Positions 45,626 through 55,012 of a stretch of DNA of 64,000 nucleotides are shown piece after piece. Both the position numbers and the translations under genes were made by a program. The notes beneath the pieces are model-generated. The model saw only the letters and a list, made by a program, of their open reading frames with translations. It ran no database searches and was not told the DNA's origin. The stretch lies in the NCBI RefSeq assembly GCF_001908375.1, contig NZ_CP017241.1:2979001-3043000 (forward strand). Reading direction: 5' to 3'. Origin of the DNA: Rhizobium etli 8C-3. Its GTDB lineage: Bacteria; Pseudomonadota; Alphaproteobacteria; Rhizobiales; Rhizobiaceae. Every line of letters starts with the position of its first letter. The stretch's first letter is position 1.

Positions 45626-46417
45626 ATGACGGCCAAAATCGCCCATGCGCGACTCGTTTGCCAGAGTTTGACGATCGGCGCCACTATCCTCGGAGCCCTT
45701 TCTGCCCACGCCCAGCAGGCAACGGGCAAATCCTTCGTGGATGATTTCGACAAGATCGACCGAAGCGTCTGGTTCGTTTCCGACGGCTGGAACAACGGCG
45801 CCCACCAGAACTGCACATGGTCGAAAAACCAGGTGAAGGCTGAGGGCGGCATGCTGCAGCTGACCTTCGCGGAGGGTAAATCCAAGGACCGCAATTATCT
45901 CTGCGGCGAGATCCAGACGAAAAAACGCTTCAGCTACGGCACCTATGAAGCGCGCATCAAGTCTGCCACCGGCAAGGGCCTGAACTCTGCCTTCTTCACC
46001 TATATCGGCCCTGCCGATAAGCAGCAGCATGACGAAATCGACTTCGAGGTGCTCGGCAAGGACACCTCGAGTGTCCAGGTAAACCAGTACATCAAGGCCA
46101 AGGGCGGTAACGAAAAGCTCGTGCCGGTCGGCCAGGCCGCCGATCAGGGCTTCAACGACTATGCATTCGTCTGGGAGCCCGAAAGGCTTCGCTATTACCT
46201 GAACGGCAAGCTTGTCCAGGACGTCACCGATCCGTCGAAGATTCCCCAGAACGCGCAGAAGATCTTCTTCAGCCTTTGGGGAACGGACAAACTTGCGGAC
46301 TGGATGGGCAAATTCGTCTACACCCAACCCACGACGATGGAAATCGATCGGGTAGCCTACACGGCCCCGGGTGACAAATGCCAGTTCCAGGGTTCGATCG
46401 CCTGCACACTCAATTAA
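45626..46417 (+). CDS. exoK: ExoK, secreted endo-beta-1,3-1,4-glycanase (GH16)
   Basis: Cleaves nascent succinoglycan outside the cell to yield shorter chains. It is 263 residues with an N-terminal signal sequence (about 1-29, ending SAHAQ). The GH16 catalytic motif DEIDFEVLG lies at residues 136-144 with nucleophile Glu137, Asp139 and acid/base Glu141 intact. The substrate-cleft residues WNNGAHQNCTW and FSLWGT are also present. It begins three bases after exoH and is followed 76 bases later by exoL. Confidence 0.94.
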   Translation: MTAKIAHARLVCQSLTIGATILGALSAHAQQATGKSFVDDFDKIDRSVWFVSDGWNNGAHQNCTWSKNQVKAEGGMLQLTFAEGKSKDRNYLCGEIQTKKRFSYGTYEARIKSATGKGLNSAFFTYIGPADKQQHDEIDFEVLGKDTSSVQVNQYIKAKGGNEKLVPVGQAADQGFNDYAFVWEPERLRYYLNGKLVQDVTDPSKIPQNAQKIFFSLWGTDKLADWMGKFVYTQPTTMEIDRVAYTAPGDKCQFQGSIACTLN

Positions 46418-46493
46418 GCTTGTTGAAACCGCCGAACCATTGCACAGCACGAAACGGACTCCGGTGACAGCCGGGATAGCGCAAGGAGTATTG

Positions 46494-48689
46494 ATGCTCA
46501 AAGTCCTCTATCTGGCGCACGATCTGGCCGATCCTGCCGTGCGCCGCCGTGTGCTGATGTTGACGGAAGGAGGCGCCTCGGTGACGCTTTGCGGCTTCCG
46601 GCGAGGCGAAAACGCGCTTGCAGCCGTCAACGGTCTCACGCCGGTCGAACTTGGCCGAACCGCCGATGCCAAATTCGGCCAGCGGATGGCCGCTGTTGCA
46701 AGGGCGGTCGCCGGTCTGCGGGGCCTGCTGAGCGGTGTCGAACGGCCGGACGTGATCATCGGGCGCAATCTGGAATCGCTTGCAGTCGCCGAACGGGCAA
46801 GCCACCTCTTCGGCGGCGTGCCGATCGTCTACGAATGCCTCGACATCCATCGCCTGCTCGTCAATGACGGCATAACCGGCAGGCTGGTCCGCCGCGCCGA
46901 AGCCTATTTCGGGCGGGATGCGAAACTGATCCTGACGAGTTCGCCCGCCTTCATCGCGAACTACTTCGTTCCGCGCTCGGCTCTCAAGGCGCCTATCATG
47001 CTTGTCGAAAACAAGGTGCTGGCGCTTGACGGCATGCCGCAAGCCCAGATCCGCTTGCCCCCGAACGAGGGCGAGCCCTGGAAAATCGGCTGGTTCGGGG
47101 CGCTGCGCTGTCGCAAGTCGTTGCAATTGCTCGCCGATTTTTCCAACAGGATGAACGGCCGTGTCCGCATCGTGCTGCGCGGCCGGCCGGCCTATTCCGA
47201 ATTCGAGGACTTCGACACCTTCGTCGCCAATCAGCCCTACCTGAGCTTCGAGGGGCCATATAAGAACCCGGAAGACCTGCCGGCGATCTACAGCGACGTC
47301 CATTTCTCCTGGGCGATCGATTTCTTCGAGGAGGGTCTCAATTCCGCCTGGCTGCTTCCCAACCGGGTCTATGAAGGTTGCCTGCATGGCAGCGTTCCCA
47401 TTGCACTTGCAGGCACCGAGACGGCTCGCTTCCTGTCCCGCAAGAATATTGGCCTTACGCTGCACGACGCCTCTGTCGAAAGCCTTGAAGCGCTTTTCCA
47501 GGAACTGGCCGGTGAACGTTATGGCGCACTCGCTGCGGCAGTCGCCGCCGAAGATCGGAAGAGCTGGCTGGCCGACCGCAGCGATTGTCGCGCCCTGGTA
47601 GAAAATCTGTCCCGCCTTGTGCCGTCGGCCCCCGAAACGCACACGGCCGATGCCTCTAACCCCGCAACCGCAGTTCCAGAAGGGTCGACTGCAATGAAGA
47701 CTGATGTTTGTTCCAGCGTCGCCAGCCTTATCATCATTCCTTGCCTGAACGAGGCAAAGCATATCAAGCCCTTGATCGAAAAACTGGGCTCCGCGCTTGA
47801 TCAGTTGAACGCCCGCATCGTCGTCGCAGACGGCGGAAGCACCGACGGCACGCGTGAGATCGTCGGCCGTATCAGCAAAACGGACCCGCGCATCATCCTG
47901 CTCGACAACCCTGGCCGCATCCAGAGTGCAGCCATCAATCTCGCGGTCAAGACCTTCGGGCGCGATTATGAATACCTGATCCGCATCGACGCCCACGGCG
48001 ACTATCCGGCAGATTACTGCCAGCGGCTCGTCGAAGAGGCCGAGCTTACTCAGGCGGATTCGGTCGTCGTCGCCATGGAGACGATCGGATTCGGCATGTT
48101 CCAGAAGGCCACCGCTTTCGCGCAGAACTCCAAACTCGGCAATGGCGGCTCCAAGCATCGCGAGGGAGCCAAGGGCCATTGGACCGATCACGGCCACCAT
48201 GCGCTGATGCGCATCGCAGCCTTCGAGACCGTCGGCGGCTACGATGAAACATTCAGTCATAATGAGGACGCGGAATTGGATTACCGTCTGAAAAAGGCGG
48301 GCTTTGGCATCTGGATGACCGACAAGACGCGGATGATCTACTATCCAAGATCAACCGTTGGAACGCTTTTCCGGCAATATCTCGGCTATGGCCGGGGCCG
48401 TGCGAAGAACATCCTCAAGCACGGCAGCATGCCGAACCTTCGCCAGATGCTGCCGCTCGCGGTGGTGCCTGTCTTTATCGGCGCGTTTCTGGCCGTGCTG
48501 AGCTGGATTGCGGTTATTCCGTTCAGCCTCTGGGCCGTTGCCTGCGTCGGCTACGGTTTCTGGATGGCGGTCGGCCAGCGCAATCCATACGGGCCGCTTG
48601 CCGCGCTCTCGGCCATGGTGATGCATTTCGCCTGGTCGGCCGGATTCTGGATGGAGCTCCTGAGCTTCCGCAACCGCAAGGCGTCTTGA
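46494..48689 (+). CDS. exoLA: Fused ExoL-ExoA glucosyltransferases (single reading frame)
   Basis: One uninterrupted frame of 731 residues covers what are two genes in S. meliloti. Residues 1 to about 375 match ExoL (beta-1,4-glucosyltransferase; GT4-like, with YLAHDLADPAVRRRVLML, GRNLESLAVAERASHLF and NRVYEGCLHGSVPIAL). Residues 401-731 match ExoA (beta-1,3-glucosyltransferase; GT2 with LIIIPCLNEAKHIKPLIEKL, VVADGGSTDGTREIV, HNEDAELDYRLKKAG and two C-terminal helices). A Pro/Ala/Thr-rich linker (about 376-400) joins them. At the junction ATG 47694 is in frame with GAAGGG nine bases upstream, so a separate ExoA could also be made. AAGGAG precedes the start at 46494. Confidence 0.88.
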   Translation: MLKVLYLAHDLADPAVRRRVLMLTEGGASVTLCGFRRGENALAAVNGLTPVELGRTADAKFGQRMAAVARAVAGLRGLLSGVERPDVIIGRNLESLAVAERASHLFGGVPIVYECLDIHRLLVNDGITGRLVRRAEAYFGRDAKLILTSSPAFIANYFVPRSALKAPIMLVENKVLALDGMPQAQIRLPPNEGEPWKIGWFGALRCRKSLQLLADFSNRMNGRVRIVLRGRPAYSEFEDFDTFVANQPYLSFEGPYKNPEDLPAIYSDVHFSWAIDFFEEGLNSAWLLPNRVYEGCLHGSVPIALAGTETARFLSRKNIGLTLHDASVESLEALFQELAGERYGALAAAVAAEDRKSWLADRSDCRALVENLSRLVPSAPETHTADASNPATAVPEGSTAMKTDVCSSVASLIIIPCLNEAKHIKPLIEKLGSALDQLNARIVVADGGSTDGTREIVGRISKTDPRIILLDNPGRIQSAAINLAVKTFGRDYEYLIRIDAHGDYPADYCQRLVEEAELTQADSVVVAMETIGFGMFQKATAFAQNSKLGNGGSKHREGAKGHWTDHGHHALMRIAAFETVGGYDETFSHNEDAELDYRLKKAGFGIWMTDKTRMIYYPRSTVGTLFRQYLGYGRGRAKNILKHGSMPNLRQMLPLAVVPVFIGAFLAVLSWIAVIPFSLWAVACVGYGFWMAVGQRNPYGPLAALSAMVMHFAWSAGFWMELLSFRNRKAS

Positions 48690-49615
48690 TGAAGGACCAA
48701 GGCATGCAGATCGATATCGGCGTTTGTACCTATCGCCGCGCCTCGTTGGACAAGGCGCTGCTTTCGCTTGGCGTGCTTGCTGTTCCTGAAAACGTCACCC
48801 TGCGCATCATCGTTGCCGACAATGACTTGACGGCGAGCGCCCAGGAGCGCGTCGACGCGCTCCGCCAGGCGATCCCGCACGAGATCGCCTATGTGCACTG
48901 CCCGGCATCGAACATCTCGATTGCCCGCAACGCCTGCCTCGAAAATGCCACGGGCGAATTCCTGGCCTTCATCGACGACGATGAGGATGCTTCGGAAAAC
49001 TGGCTGGTAGAACTGCTGAATGCGGCAAAAAAGACCGGCGCCGATGCAGTCCTCGGCCCGGTCCGCAGCGTCTATGCATCGACCGCTCCAGCCTGGATGC
49101 GCGAAGGTGATTTTCATTCGACGCTGCCGGTCTGGGTGGGCGAGGAAATTCGCACGGGCTACACCTGCAACGTGCTGCTCAATCTCGGCTCCGAACATGT
49201 GAAGGGCCGCCGCTTCAATCTGGCGCTTGGAAAGTCGGGCGGCGAAGACACCGAATTCTTCAGCCATATGCACCGGGACGGAGGACGCATCGCCTATGCT
49301 CCCGAAGCCTATGTCTATGAGGCGGTGCCGGAACAACGGGCAGAGCTTTCGTGGCTTGCCAAACGCCGTTTCCGTTTCGGCCAGACCCATGGACGTCTGC
49401 TGCAGGAAAGGCATCAGGGCCTCAACCGCCTGAAACAGATCGGGCTTGCCACCGCAAAGGCAGGCTATTGCCTGGGCGTGGCACTCGTCTGTATCCTTGT
49501 GCCCGTTCCACGCTATCGCTACGCGCTTCGCGGCATGATGCATCTCGGCGTCGTTAGCGGCCTGCTCGGCGTGCGCGAAATTCGCCAGTATGGCGCAGCA
49601 GAGGGGACTGCATGA
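48689..49615 (+). CDS. exoM: ExoM-type succinoglycan glucosyltransferase (GT2, beta-1,4)
   Basis: Expected to add the fourth sugar of the repeat unit. It has 308 residues from ATG 48689, which overlaps the preceding TGA by one base. ATG 48704 has a better-spaced AAGGA and gives 303 residues. The motifs IDIGVCTYRR, VHCPASNISIARNACL, FLAFIDDDEDASENWL and LGKSGGEDTEFF match ExoM closely. The C-terminal hydrophobic segment (YCLGVALVCILVPVPRYRYAL) may associate with the membrane. It is co-transcribed with its neighbours. Confidence 0.93.
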   Translation: MKDQGMQIDIGVCTYRRASLDKALLSLGVLAVPENVTLRIIVADNDLTASAQERVDALRQAIPHEIAYVHCPASNISIARNACLENATGEFLAFIDDDEDASENWLVELLNAAKKTGADAVLGPVRSVYASTAPAWMREGDFHSTLPVWVGEEIRTGYTCNVLLNLGSEHVKGRRFNLALGKSGGEDTEFFSHMHRDGGRIAYAPEAYVYEAVPEQRAELSWLAKRRFRFGQTHGRLLQERHQGLNRLKQIGLATAKAGYCLGVALVCILVPVPRYRYALRGMMHLGVVSGLLGVREIRQYGAAEGTA

Positions 49616-50619
49616 CGAAGGAGCAGCCGGACATCAGCTTCATCATGGCTGCCTATAACGCAGCTGAAACGCTTTCGAAGGCGATCGAAAGCGCGCTGGC
49701 GCAGACCGGCGTGACCGTCGAGGTCATTGTTGCAGACGATTGCTCGGGCGATGGCACGCGCGAGGTGGCCAAAAGCTATCTTCAAAGGAATGTCCGTCTG
49801 CTTACGCTCGAAAGGAACGGCGGACCGGCCGCAGCGCGCAACGCAGCCATTGCCGCGGCAACGGGGCGGTGGCTTGCCGTGCTCGATTCCGACGACGCGA
49901 TCGAACCGGGGCGGCTGGCCAGACTGATTGCCCGCGCCGAGAAAGCTGGTGCGCAGATCGCGGTCGACAATCTGCGGGTGATCCGCGCCGACGGCACGCC
50001 GCCGGAAACGATGTTTTCCGAAGGCGCGCTGGCAGCCATGCCGGAACTGACGCTGGCCGATTTCATTCGCTCCAATGCTCTTTTCCAGACGACCCATAAT
50101 TTCGGCTATCTCAAGCCTGTTTTCGAACGAGCCTTCATCGAGCGGCACGCACTGCGCTTCGACGAAAATCTGCGGATCGGCGAGGACTATGTATTCCTCG
50201 CCTCTGCGCTGGCGCTTGGGGCGCGCTGCGTGGTCGAGCCCGTTGCGGGCTATGACTACAATATCCGCGAGGGTTCCATCTCCCGGGTGCTGGAACTGCG
50301 GCATATCGAGGCGATGATGGAGGCCGACAGGGTCTTCCTTGGCAAGCACACGCTCGATGTGGAGGCCGTGTCTGCGCAGCAGTTCCGAACACGGAGCCTG
50401 CGGCAGGCAAGATCGTTCCTCCTGCTTGTCGACAGCATCAAGAACAGGTCGATCTCCGGCACGATCAAGGCGGCATGGAGCGATCCGGTCGCGCTGCGCC
50501 ACCTCAAGATGCCGATCGCTGTCCGCATCAACAGATTGGCCGCGGCATTGCGCAATCTCGCCGGCCTCAAGACAGACATTCAAACGTTCGGCAGCGCGCC
50601 GCGCTCGCCCAAAGGATGA
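49612..50619 (+). CDS. exoO: ExoO-type succinoglycan glucosyltransferase (GT2, beta-1,6)
   Basis: Expected to start the side chain of the octasaccharide. It has 335 residues. GT2 motifs are DISFIMAAYNAAETL, EVIVADDCSGDGTRE, NGGPAAARNAAIAAATG, LAVLDSDDAIEPGRL and LRIGEDYVFLASALA. The ATG overlaps the exoM stop by four bases (ATGA), so translation is coupled. In S. meliloti exoN follows, but here exoP starts only four bases after this stop. Confidence 0.92.
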   Translation: MTKEQPDISFIMAAYNAAETLSKAIESALAQTGVTVEVIVADDCSGDGTREVAKSYLQRNVRLLTLERNGGPAAARNAAIAAATGRWLAVLDSDDAIEPGRLARLIARAEKAGAQIAVDNLRVIRADGTPPETMFSEGALAAMPELTLADFIRSNALFQTTHNFGYLKPVFERAFIERHALRFDENLRIGEDYVFLASALALGARCVVEPVAGYDYNIREGSISRVLELRHIEAMMEADRVFLGKHTLDVEAVSAQQFRTRSLRQARSFLLLVDSIKNRSISGTIKAAWSDPVALRHLKMPIAVRINRLAAALRNLAGLKTDIQTFGSAPRSPKG

Positions 50620-50623
50620 CCTC

Positions 50624-52972
50624 ATGAACCAACGAAACCTGACCCTGCACAGCACGGTACCGAAAGCGTCCGACGATTCCGACAGCTTCATCGATATCGA
50701 TCGGCTGATTGCGATCCTGTCTCGCCGCGCCGGTTCGATCGCGCTTTGCGTCGTCGCGTTCGTGGCGCTTGCTGCCATCTATCTGATCCTTTCGACACCC
50801 GTCTACACATCGATGACGCAGATCCTGCTCGATGACAGCATGACCAAATATGCCGAGGACGAGGCGCCTGCCGCCAGCGCCCAGCAGGTGGACATGCAGA
50901 TCGCGAGCGCCGTCGAGATTCTGAAGTCGAACGAGCTGGCGCTGAGCGTGGTCGATGCTCAAAACCTCTCCGAGAACGCGACCATCCTCGATCCCGGGCA
51001 GTCGCCCGTCGAACTGGTGAAATCCGGGGTGAAAATCATTGCCAGCGCCCTGACACCGGGCGGGCCGCCGGCTTCGGAGGAGAATGCCCGCAATGGCCGC
51101 CGTCAGAAGGCCGCGGCCATGCTGCAGCAGGCACTGAGCGTGGAACGCGTTTCGCGCAGTTCGGTGATCGCCGTCGCCTTCCGCTCGACGGACCAGATGC
51201 TGGCGGCAAGGGTGACGAAAGCCTATGCAGACGCCTATCTGAACGACCAGCTCAACGCGAATTTCGACGCAACGGAACGCGCCTCCGTCTGGTTGCAGGA
51301 ACGTCTTGCCGACCTGCGCGACCGTTCGCAGCAGGCTGCGCTCGAAGTCGCAAAGTTCAAGACCGAAAACGGCCTGACGTCGGCGAACGGCGAACTGATG
51401 TCCGAGCAGCAGCTTGCCGACCTCAACAAGCAGCTCATCGTCGCGCAGGCTGATGCGGCCAGCGCCTCGGCCCGCTACAGCCAGTTCAAGTCGATTGTCG
51501 ATCAGGGTCCGGAAGGTGCGGTCAACAACGCGGCAATTTCCTCCGGCCAGACCGACAATTCCGTGATCCAGGACCTGCGCACCCGTTATATCGGGGTCAC
51601 CCGCCGCGAGCAGGAGATCACCACCAATTTCGGTGCCGACCATCCGCAGGCCGTGCAGCTGCGCACGGAAAAGGAAGACCTGACGCGCCAGATCTTCCAG
51701 GAACTCCAGCAGCTCACCTCCAGCTACCGCAACGAGTTCGAGGTCGCCAAATCGCGTGAGGAATCGCTTCGGGAAAACATCCGGCATCTGACCGGAAAGA
51801 ACTCCGAATCCGACAAGTCGATCGTCAAGCTCAACGATCTCGAACAGCGGGCAACCGCGTTGAAGACGCTCTATGAGGCCTATCTCGGTCGTTACGAGGA
51901 AGCTGCACAGCAGCAGTCCTTCCCGATCGCCAAGGCGCGTGTGATTTCCGAAGCCGGTATCCCGACGTCACCGTCGAGCCCGAAGAAGACGATGACGCTT
52001 GGTCTGGCGATCGTCCTCGGCCTGATGGCTGGCGCCGCGCTGACGGCATTCCAGGAATTCCGCGAGCGCTTCTTCCGCGTCGAGGGTGACGTTCGCTCCA
52101 TCCTCGGCCTGAAGTTCCTCGGCTATCTGCCGCTGGTCGGCAAGTTGCCGAAGGAGCGCAAGGTCTTCCAGCCGCGCAAGACCCCGCTGCCACAGGCCGC
52201 AGAAGTGCTCGAAGACGGCGCCAGTTTCGAACGCATCATGCGTATCGTTCTTGAAGCGCCCCGCTCGATCTTTGCCGAAACGCTACGCAACGCCAAGCTT
52301 GCAAGCGACGTCATGTTCCAGGGAAAGAGCGACCGCGTCATCGGCGTCATCTCCGCCCTTCCAGGCGAAGGCAAGTCGACGACGGCGGCCAACTTCGCAG
52401 CACTGCTTGCCTCAAGCGGCAAGCGCACGTTGCTGATCGACGCCGACCTTCGCAACCCGGGCCTGACGCGCATGCTGAAGACCCCGCCGCAGCATGGACT
52501 GGTCGAAGCGGTGCTCGGCGAAGTGCCGTGGGCAAGCGCCGTCAGGGTCGACAGCCACACCAAGCTTGCGATCCTGCCGGTCGTTTCGAACGACAACCTG
52601 ATGCACACCAGCGAGCTTCTTGCCTCGCAGGGCATGTTCAATTTGATGGAAAATGCCCGCAAGATGTTCGACTACATCGTCGTCGACCTTGCACCGCTCG
52701 GCCCGGTCATCGACGCGAAGGCCTTCGCGCCTCAGGTCGATGGCTTCCTGTTCGTGACGGAATGGGGCCAGACGCCGACCAACATGGTGCGCGATATCGT
52801 CAATGCCGAACCGCAGATCAAGCAGAAGATCCTGGGCGTCATCCTCAACAAGACGGATATGTCCGAGCTCTCCAAATTCAGCAACTTCGGCGGAGCGGAA
52901 CGCTACCACCACAAGTATGTCAGCTATTACACGCCGGAAATTCCCCCGAAGCGGCAGTCTGCCGAAGCCTGA
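50624..52972 (+). CDS. exoP: ExoP, polysaccharide co-polymerase/chain-length regulator with tyrosine autokinase
   Basis: Inner-membrane Wzc-type protein controlling polymerisation and export. It has 782 residues (786 in S. meliloti as I recall). The Wzz domain has a first helix at about 38-58 and a second at about 455-475, with periplasmic coiled-coils between (about 220-420). The cytoplasmic BY-kinase domain has Walker A in SALPGEGKSTTAANFA (about 575-590), Walker A' in TLLIDADLRNPG and Walker B in YIVVDLAP. A short C-terminal Tyr cluster (RYHHKYVSYYTPE) is the likely autophosphorylation site. AAGGA lies seven bases before the ATG. It is the last gene of the operon. Confidence 0.96.
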   Translation: MNQRNLTLHSTVPKASDDSDSFIDIDRLIAILSRRAGSIALCVVAFVALAAIYLILSTPVYTSMTQILLDDSMTKYAEDEAPAASAQQVDMQIASAVEILKSNELALSVVDAQNLSENATILDPGQSPVELVKSGVKIIASALTPGGPPASEENARNGRRQKAAAMLQQALSVERVSRSSVIAVAFRSTDQMLAARVTKAYADAYLNDQLNANFDATERASVWLQERLADLRDRSQQAALEVAKFKTENGLTSANGELMSEQQLADLNKQLIVAQADAASASARYSQFKSIVDQGPEGAVNNAAISSGQTDNSVIQDLRTRYIGVTRREQEITTNFGADHPQAVQLRTEKEDLTRQIFQELQQLTSSYRNEFEVAKSREESLRENIRHLTGKNSESDKSIVKLNDLEQRATALKTLYEAYLGRYEEAAQQQSFPIAKARVISEAGIPTSPSSPKKTMTLGLAIVLGLMAGAALTAFQEFRERFFRVEGDVRSILGLKFLGYLPLVGKLPKERKVFQPRKTPLPQAAEVLEDGASFERIMRIVLEAPRSIFAETLRNAKLASDVMFQGKSDRVIGVISALPGEGKSTTAANFAALLASSGKRTLLIDADLRNPGLTRMLKTPPQHGLVEAVLGEVPWASAVRVDSHTKLAILPVVSNDNLMHTSELLASQGMFNLMENARKMFDYIVVDLAPLGPVIDAKAFAPQVDGFLFVTEWGQTPTNMVRDIVNAEPQIKQKILGVILNKTDMSELSKFSNFGGAERYHHKYVSYYTPEIPPKRQSAEA

Positions 52973-53713
52973 TCAGGTGGAGAAGAGGTGAACCCGACCC
53001 CGCCAGAGGCGGGCGACGGTCAACCGCCCGCTCTTGAATGCCCGCGTGTCCAGATTGAGTCGCCGCGGCTGAATGTCCGGCTCGCTGCAGGGCGTGTGGC
53101 CATGAACGACAAGCTTCGGCAGCGGGATGCCGCTGTCGAGAAACCGCTCGCGGATGAAGACGAGGTCATCGTCGCTTTGCTTGTCGATCGTAAGGCTGGG
53201 GTCGATCCCGGCATGGACGAACAAAACCTCCGGTGTATCGACGAGGATCGGCAGCGCCCGCATGAAGTCGATATGCTGGCGCGGCAGCGATTGGCGGATG
53301 AAGCCATCAAGCTTCGAGGCCGTCGGAAAGATCAGCGGCAGGTGCTCGGCGTCGAGGCCATAGGAGCGCAGCAGCGAATCGGCGCCCATGCGCATCCATT
53401 CGGAAAACGAGATCTTTCCGTCGATATAGTCGAGCATCATGATTTCGTGGTTGCCGGTCAGGCAGATGCGGTCGAAACTTTCCGGCACCGGCCCCATCAG
53501 ATGGGAGATCACCTGTGCAGATGACGGGCCGCGGTCGATGTAATCGCCAAGCATGATGATGAGCTTGCGCCCGGGCAGGCGTGCTGCATCCCGCACGATC
53601 GTATATTCGGCCATCTGCAGAAGATCATGCCGCCCATGGACGTCGCCGACGGCATAGATCGGCCTGTCGCCGGGATCGAGCTGGAGGCGTTGCCGGGCGG
53701 GCGATAGCATCAT
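52973..53713 (-). CDS. PPP-family metallophosphatase (serine/threonine phosphatase-like)
   Basis: 246 residues from ATG 53713, chosen because AGGAGG lies five bases upstream; an in-frame start at 53788 would include this site. All metallophosphatase signature blocks are present: YAVGDVHGRHDLL, MLGDYIDRGPSS, LTGNHEIMML, FVHAGIDP and VHGHTP. This is the PrpA/PrpC/PP1-like type of bacterial protein phosphatase. It is convergent with exoP with no bases between stops, so the pairing with the tyrosine kinase ExoP may be only positional. Substrates could be phosphoproteins or dinucleotides. Confidence 0.9.
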   Translation of the reverse strand: MMLSPARQRLQLDPGDRPIYAVGDVHGRHDLLQMAEYTIVRDAARLPGRKLIIMLGDYIDRGPSSAQVISHLMGPVPESFDRICLTGNHEIMMLDYIDGKISFSEWMRMGADSLLRSYGLDAEHLPLIFPTASKLDGFIRQSLPRQHIDFMRALPILVDTPEVLFVHAGIDPSLTIDKQSDDDLVFIRERFLDSGIPLPKLVVHGHTPCSEPDIQPRRLNLDTRAFKSGRLTVARLWRGRVHLFST

Positions 53714-53855
53714 GGGAACCTCCTGGTCATCTTCGATGGATGAGCCATAATCAATCCTGTGCCTGACTGAAAGCTGCGCCGTGGACAATTGGAAGGTTTG
53801 CGGGATGGTCAGGCATGGCCATCTCTATCAAGCTGGTAAGAAAATTCAAACTGCA

Positions 53856-53876
53856 CCGGTTTTGTAGAAAAACCGG
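53856..53876. promoter_or_regulatory. Perfect inverted repeat upstream of the acyl-CoA-dehydrogenase-like gene
   Basis: CCGGTTTT (53856-53863) and AAAACCGG (53869-53876) are perfect 8-bp arms with a five-base centre, in the 221-bp divergent region between the phosphatase and oxidoreductase genes. It is a candidate operator, possibly for the Rrf2 protein encoded at 55013. Confidence 0.5.
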
Positions 53877-53934
53877 CCTTATCATCGAGGCTGCGATCCA
53901 TCACTTCTATCATTATCGAACAAGAGTACGATCG

Positions 53935-55011
53935 ATGGGAACCGTATCGCAATTTCACGACCGGGCGCGGCCGGTCGCACGGCGCATCGGAAGCGAGGAA
54001 GAGGCGATCAGCACGGCCCGCACCCTTGCCGCCGCCTTTCAGCGCCAGTCGAGCGAGCGCGACATCAATCGAATCCTGCCCTATCAGGAAATCGACGCCC
54101 TCTCGCAATCCGGCCTTGGCGCGATCACCGTTCCGCCCGAATATGAAGGACTGGACGTTGGCAATTCGCTGCTCGCCGAAATCGTTGCGATTATCGCTGA
54201 AGGCGATCCCTCGATCGGGGAGTTCCTGGAAGTCCACTTTTCGGTACTCGACGGACTTCGGCAGCAGGCTGGCGAAGAGCTGCAGCGCGCCCTTTATGCG
54301 CGCGTACTTGAAGGCGATCGTTTTGCTGCGGCCGCTTTTCCCGATGCTGCCGCAGTCGGTTCCCGCGCTCTCGGGTATCGACTGAATGGCCGCAGCACGT
54401 CGTCGCCGGCGGTGCTCTTTTCCGATTGGATCGCGATCGGAATTGACCAGACGGTGCTCTACCTCCCCTCCGACAAGGAAGGCCTTCAGCTCGTCGATGA
54501 TTGGGACGGCCTTGGGCAGCGCACCAACGGCACAGCCGCCATCGTGGCCAGCGACTTGCACGTGGAGGGGAATGTTGTCGCGCTTGCCGCGCATGCGCCA
54601 TCGGCGATCGGCGAGCTGCTGCATGCGGCCGTCGATCTTGGAATAGCGCGTGCGGTTCTTTCCGCCGATGCCGGCTCAGCGCCGGCTAACGACTTCGGCA
54701 AGCTTGCGATCGGCACAGAGACGGTCGCCGCGCTTTTGGAAAGGGCTGGCCGCAAGCTCGACATCGCGCAGATCAACATCAGCGGCCCGGCGGGCGAAGA
54801 TGCCTATTTCTGCGCGACTGCCGCGCGCGCCGTCGCAAGCAAGGTGGCAATAGATGCCTCGAACCTGATTTTCGAACTGATGGGGGAAAACACCGCGAGT
54901 ATCGCGCTCAATCTCGACCGCCATTGGCGCAACGCCCGCATCCGTGCGCTGAAAACATCCGCCGATGTTCTTCATCGGCGCGCCGCCCGTCATTTGCGCA
55001 AGGATCGCTAG
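53935..55011 (+). CDS. Acyl-CoA-dehydrogenase-fold oxidoreductase (SfnB/DszC-like)
   Basis: Flavoprotein-like protein of 358 residues. The N-terminal helical domain includes ARTLAAAFQRQSSERD and LSQSGLGAITVPPEYEGLDV. The middle strand domain is followed by a C-terminal helical bundle (AAVDLGIARAVLSADA to ASIALNLDRHWRNARIRAL). This pattern, with the final NLDRHWRNAR, fits the SfnB/DszC group linked to use of organic sulfur compounds rather than classical beta-oxidation. The start at ATG 53935 drops an unrelated basic extension. It is convergent with the Rrf2 gene, with one base between stops. Function is inferred from fold resemblance. Confidence 0.72.
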   Translation: MGTVSQFHDRARPVARRIGSEEEAISTARTLAAAFQRQSSERDINRILPYQEIDALSQSGLGAITVPPEYEGLDVGNSLLAEIVAIIAEGDPSIGEFLEVHFSVLDGLRQQAGEELQRALYARVLEGDRFAAAAFPDAAAVGSRALGYRLNGRSTSSPAVLFSDWIAIGIDQTVLYLPSDKEGLQLVDDWDGLGQRTNGTAAIVASDLHVEGNVVALAAHAPSAIGELLHAAVDLGIARAVLSADAGSAPANDFGKLAIGTETVAALLERAGRKLDIAQINISGPAGEDAYFCATAARAVASKVAIDASNLIFELMGENTASIALNLDRHWRNARIRALKTSADVLHRRAARHLRKDR

Positions 55012-55012
55012 G

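Noticed and set aside
46410..48260. 616-codon minus-strand open frame opposite exoLA
   Set aside because: Composition is that of an antisense shadow, it has no ribosome-binding site or motifs, and the plus strand carries recognisable glycosyltransferases.
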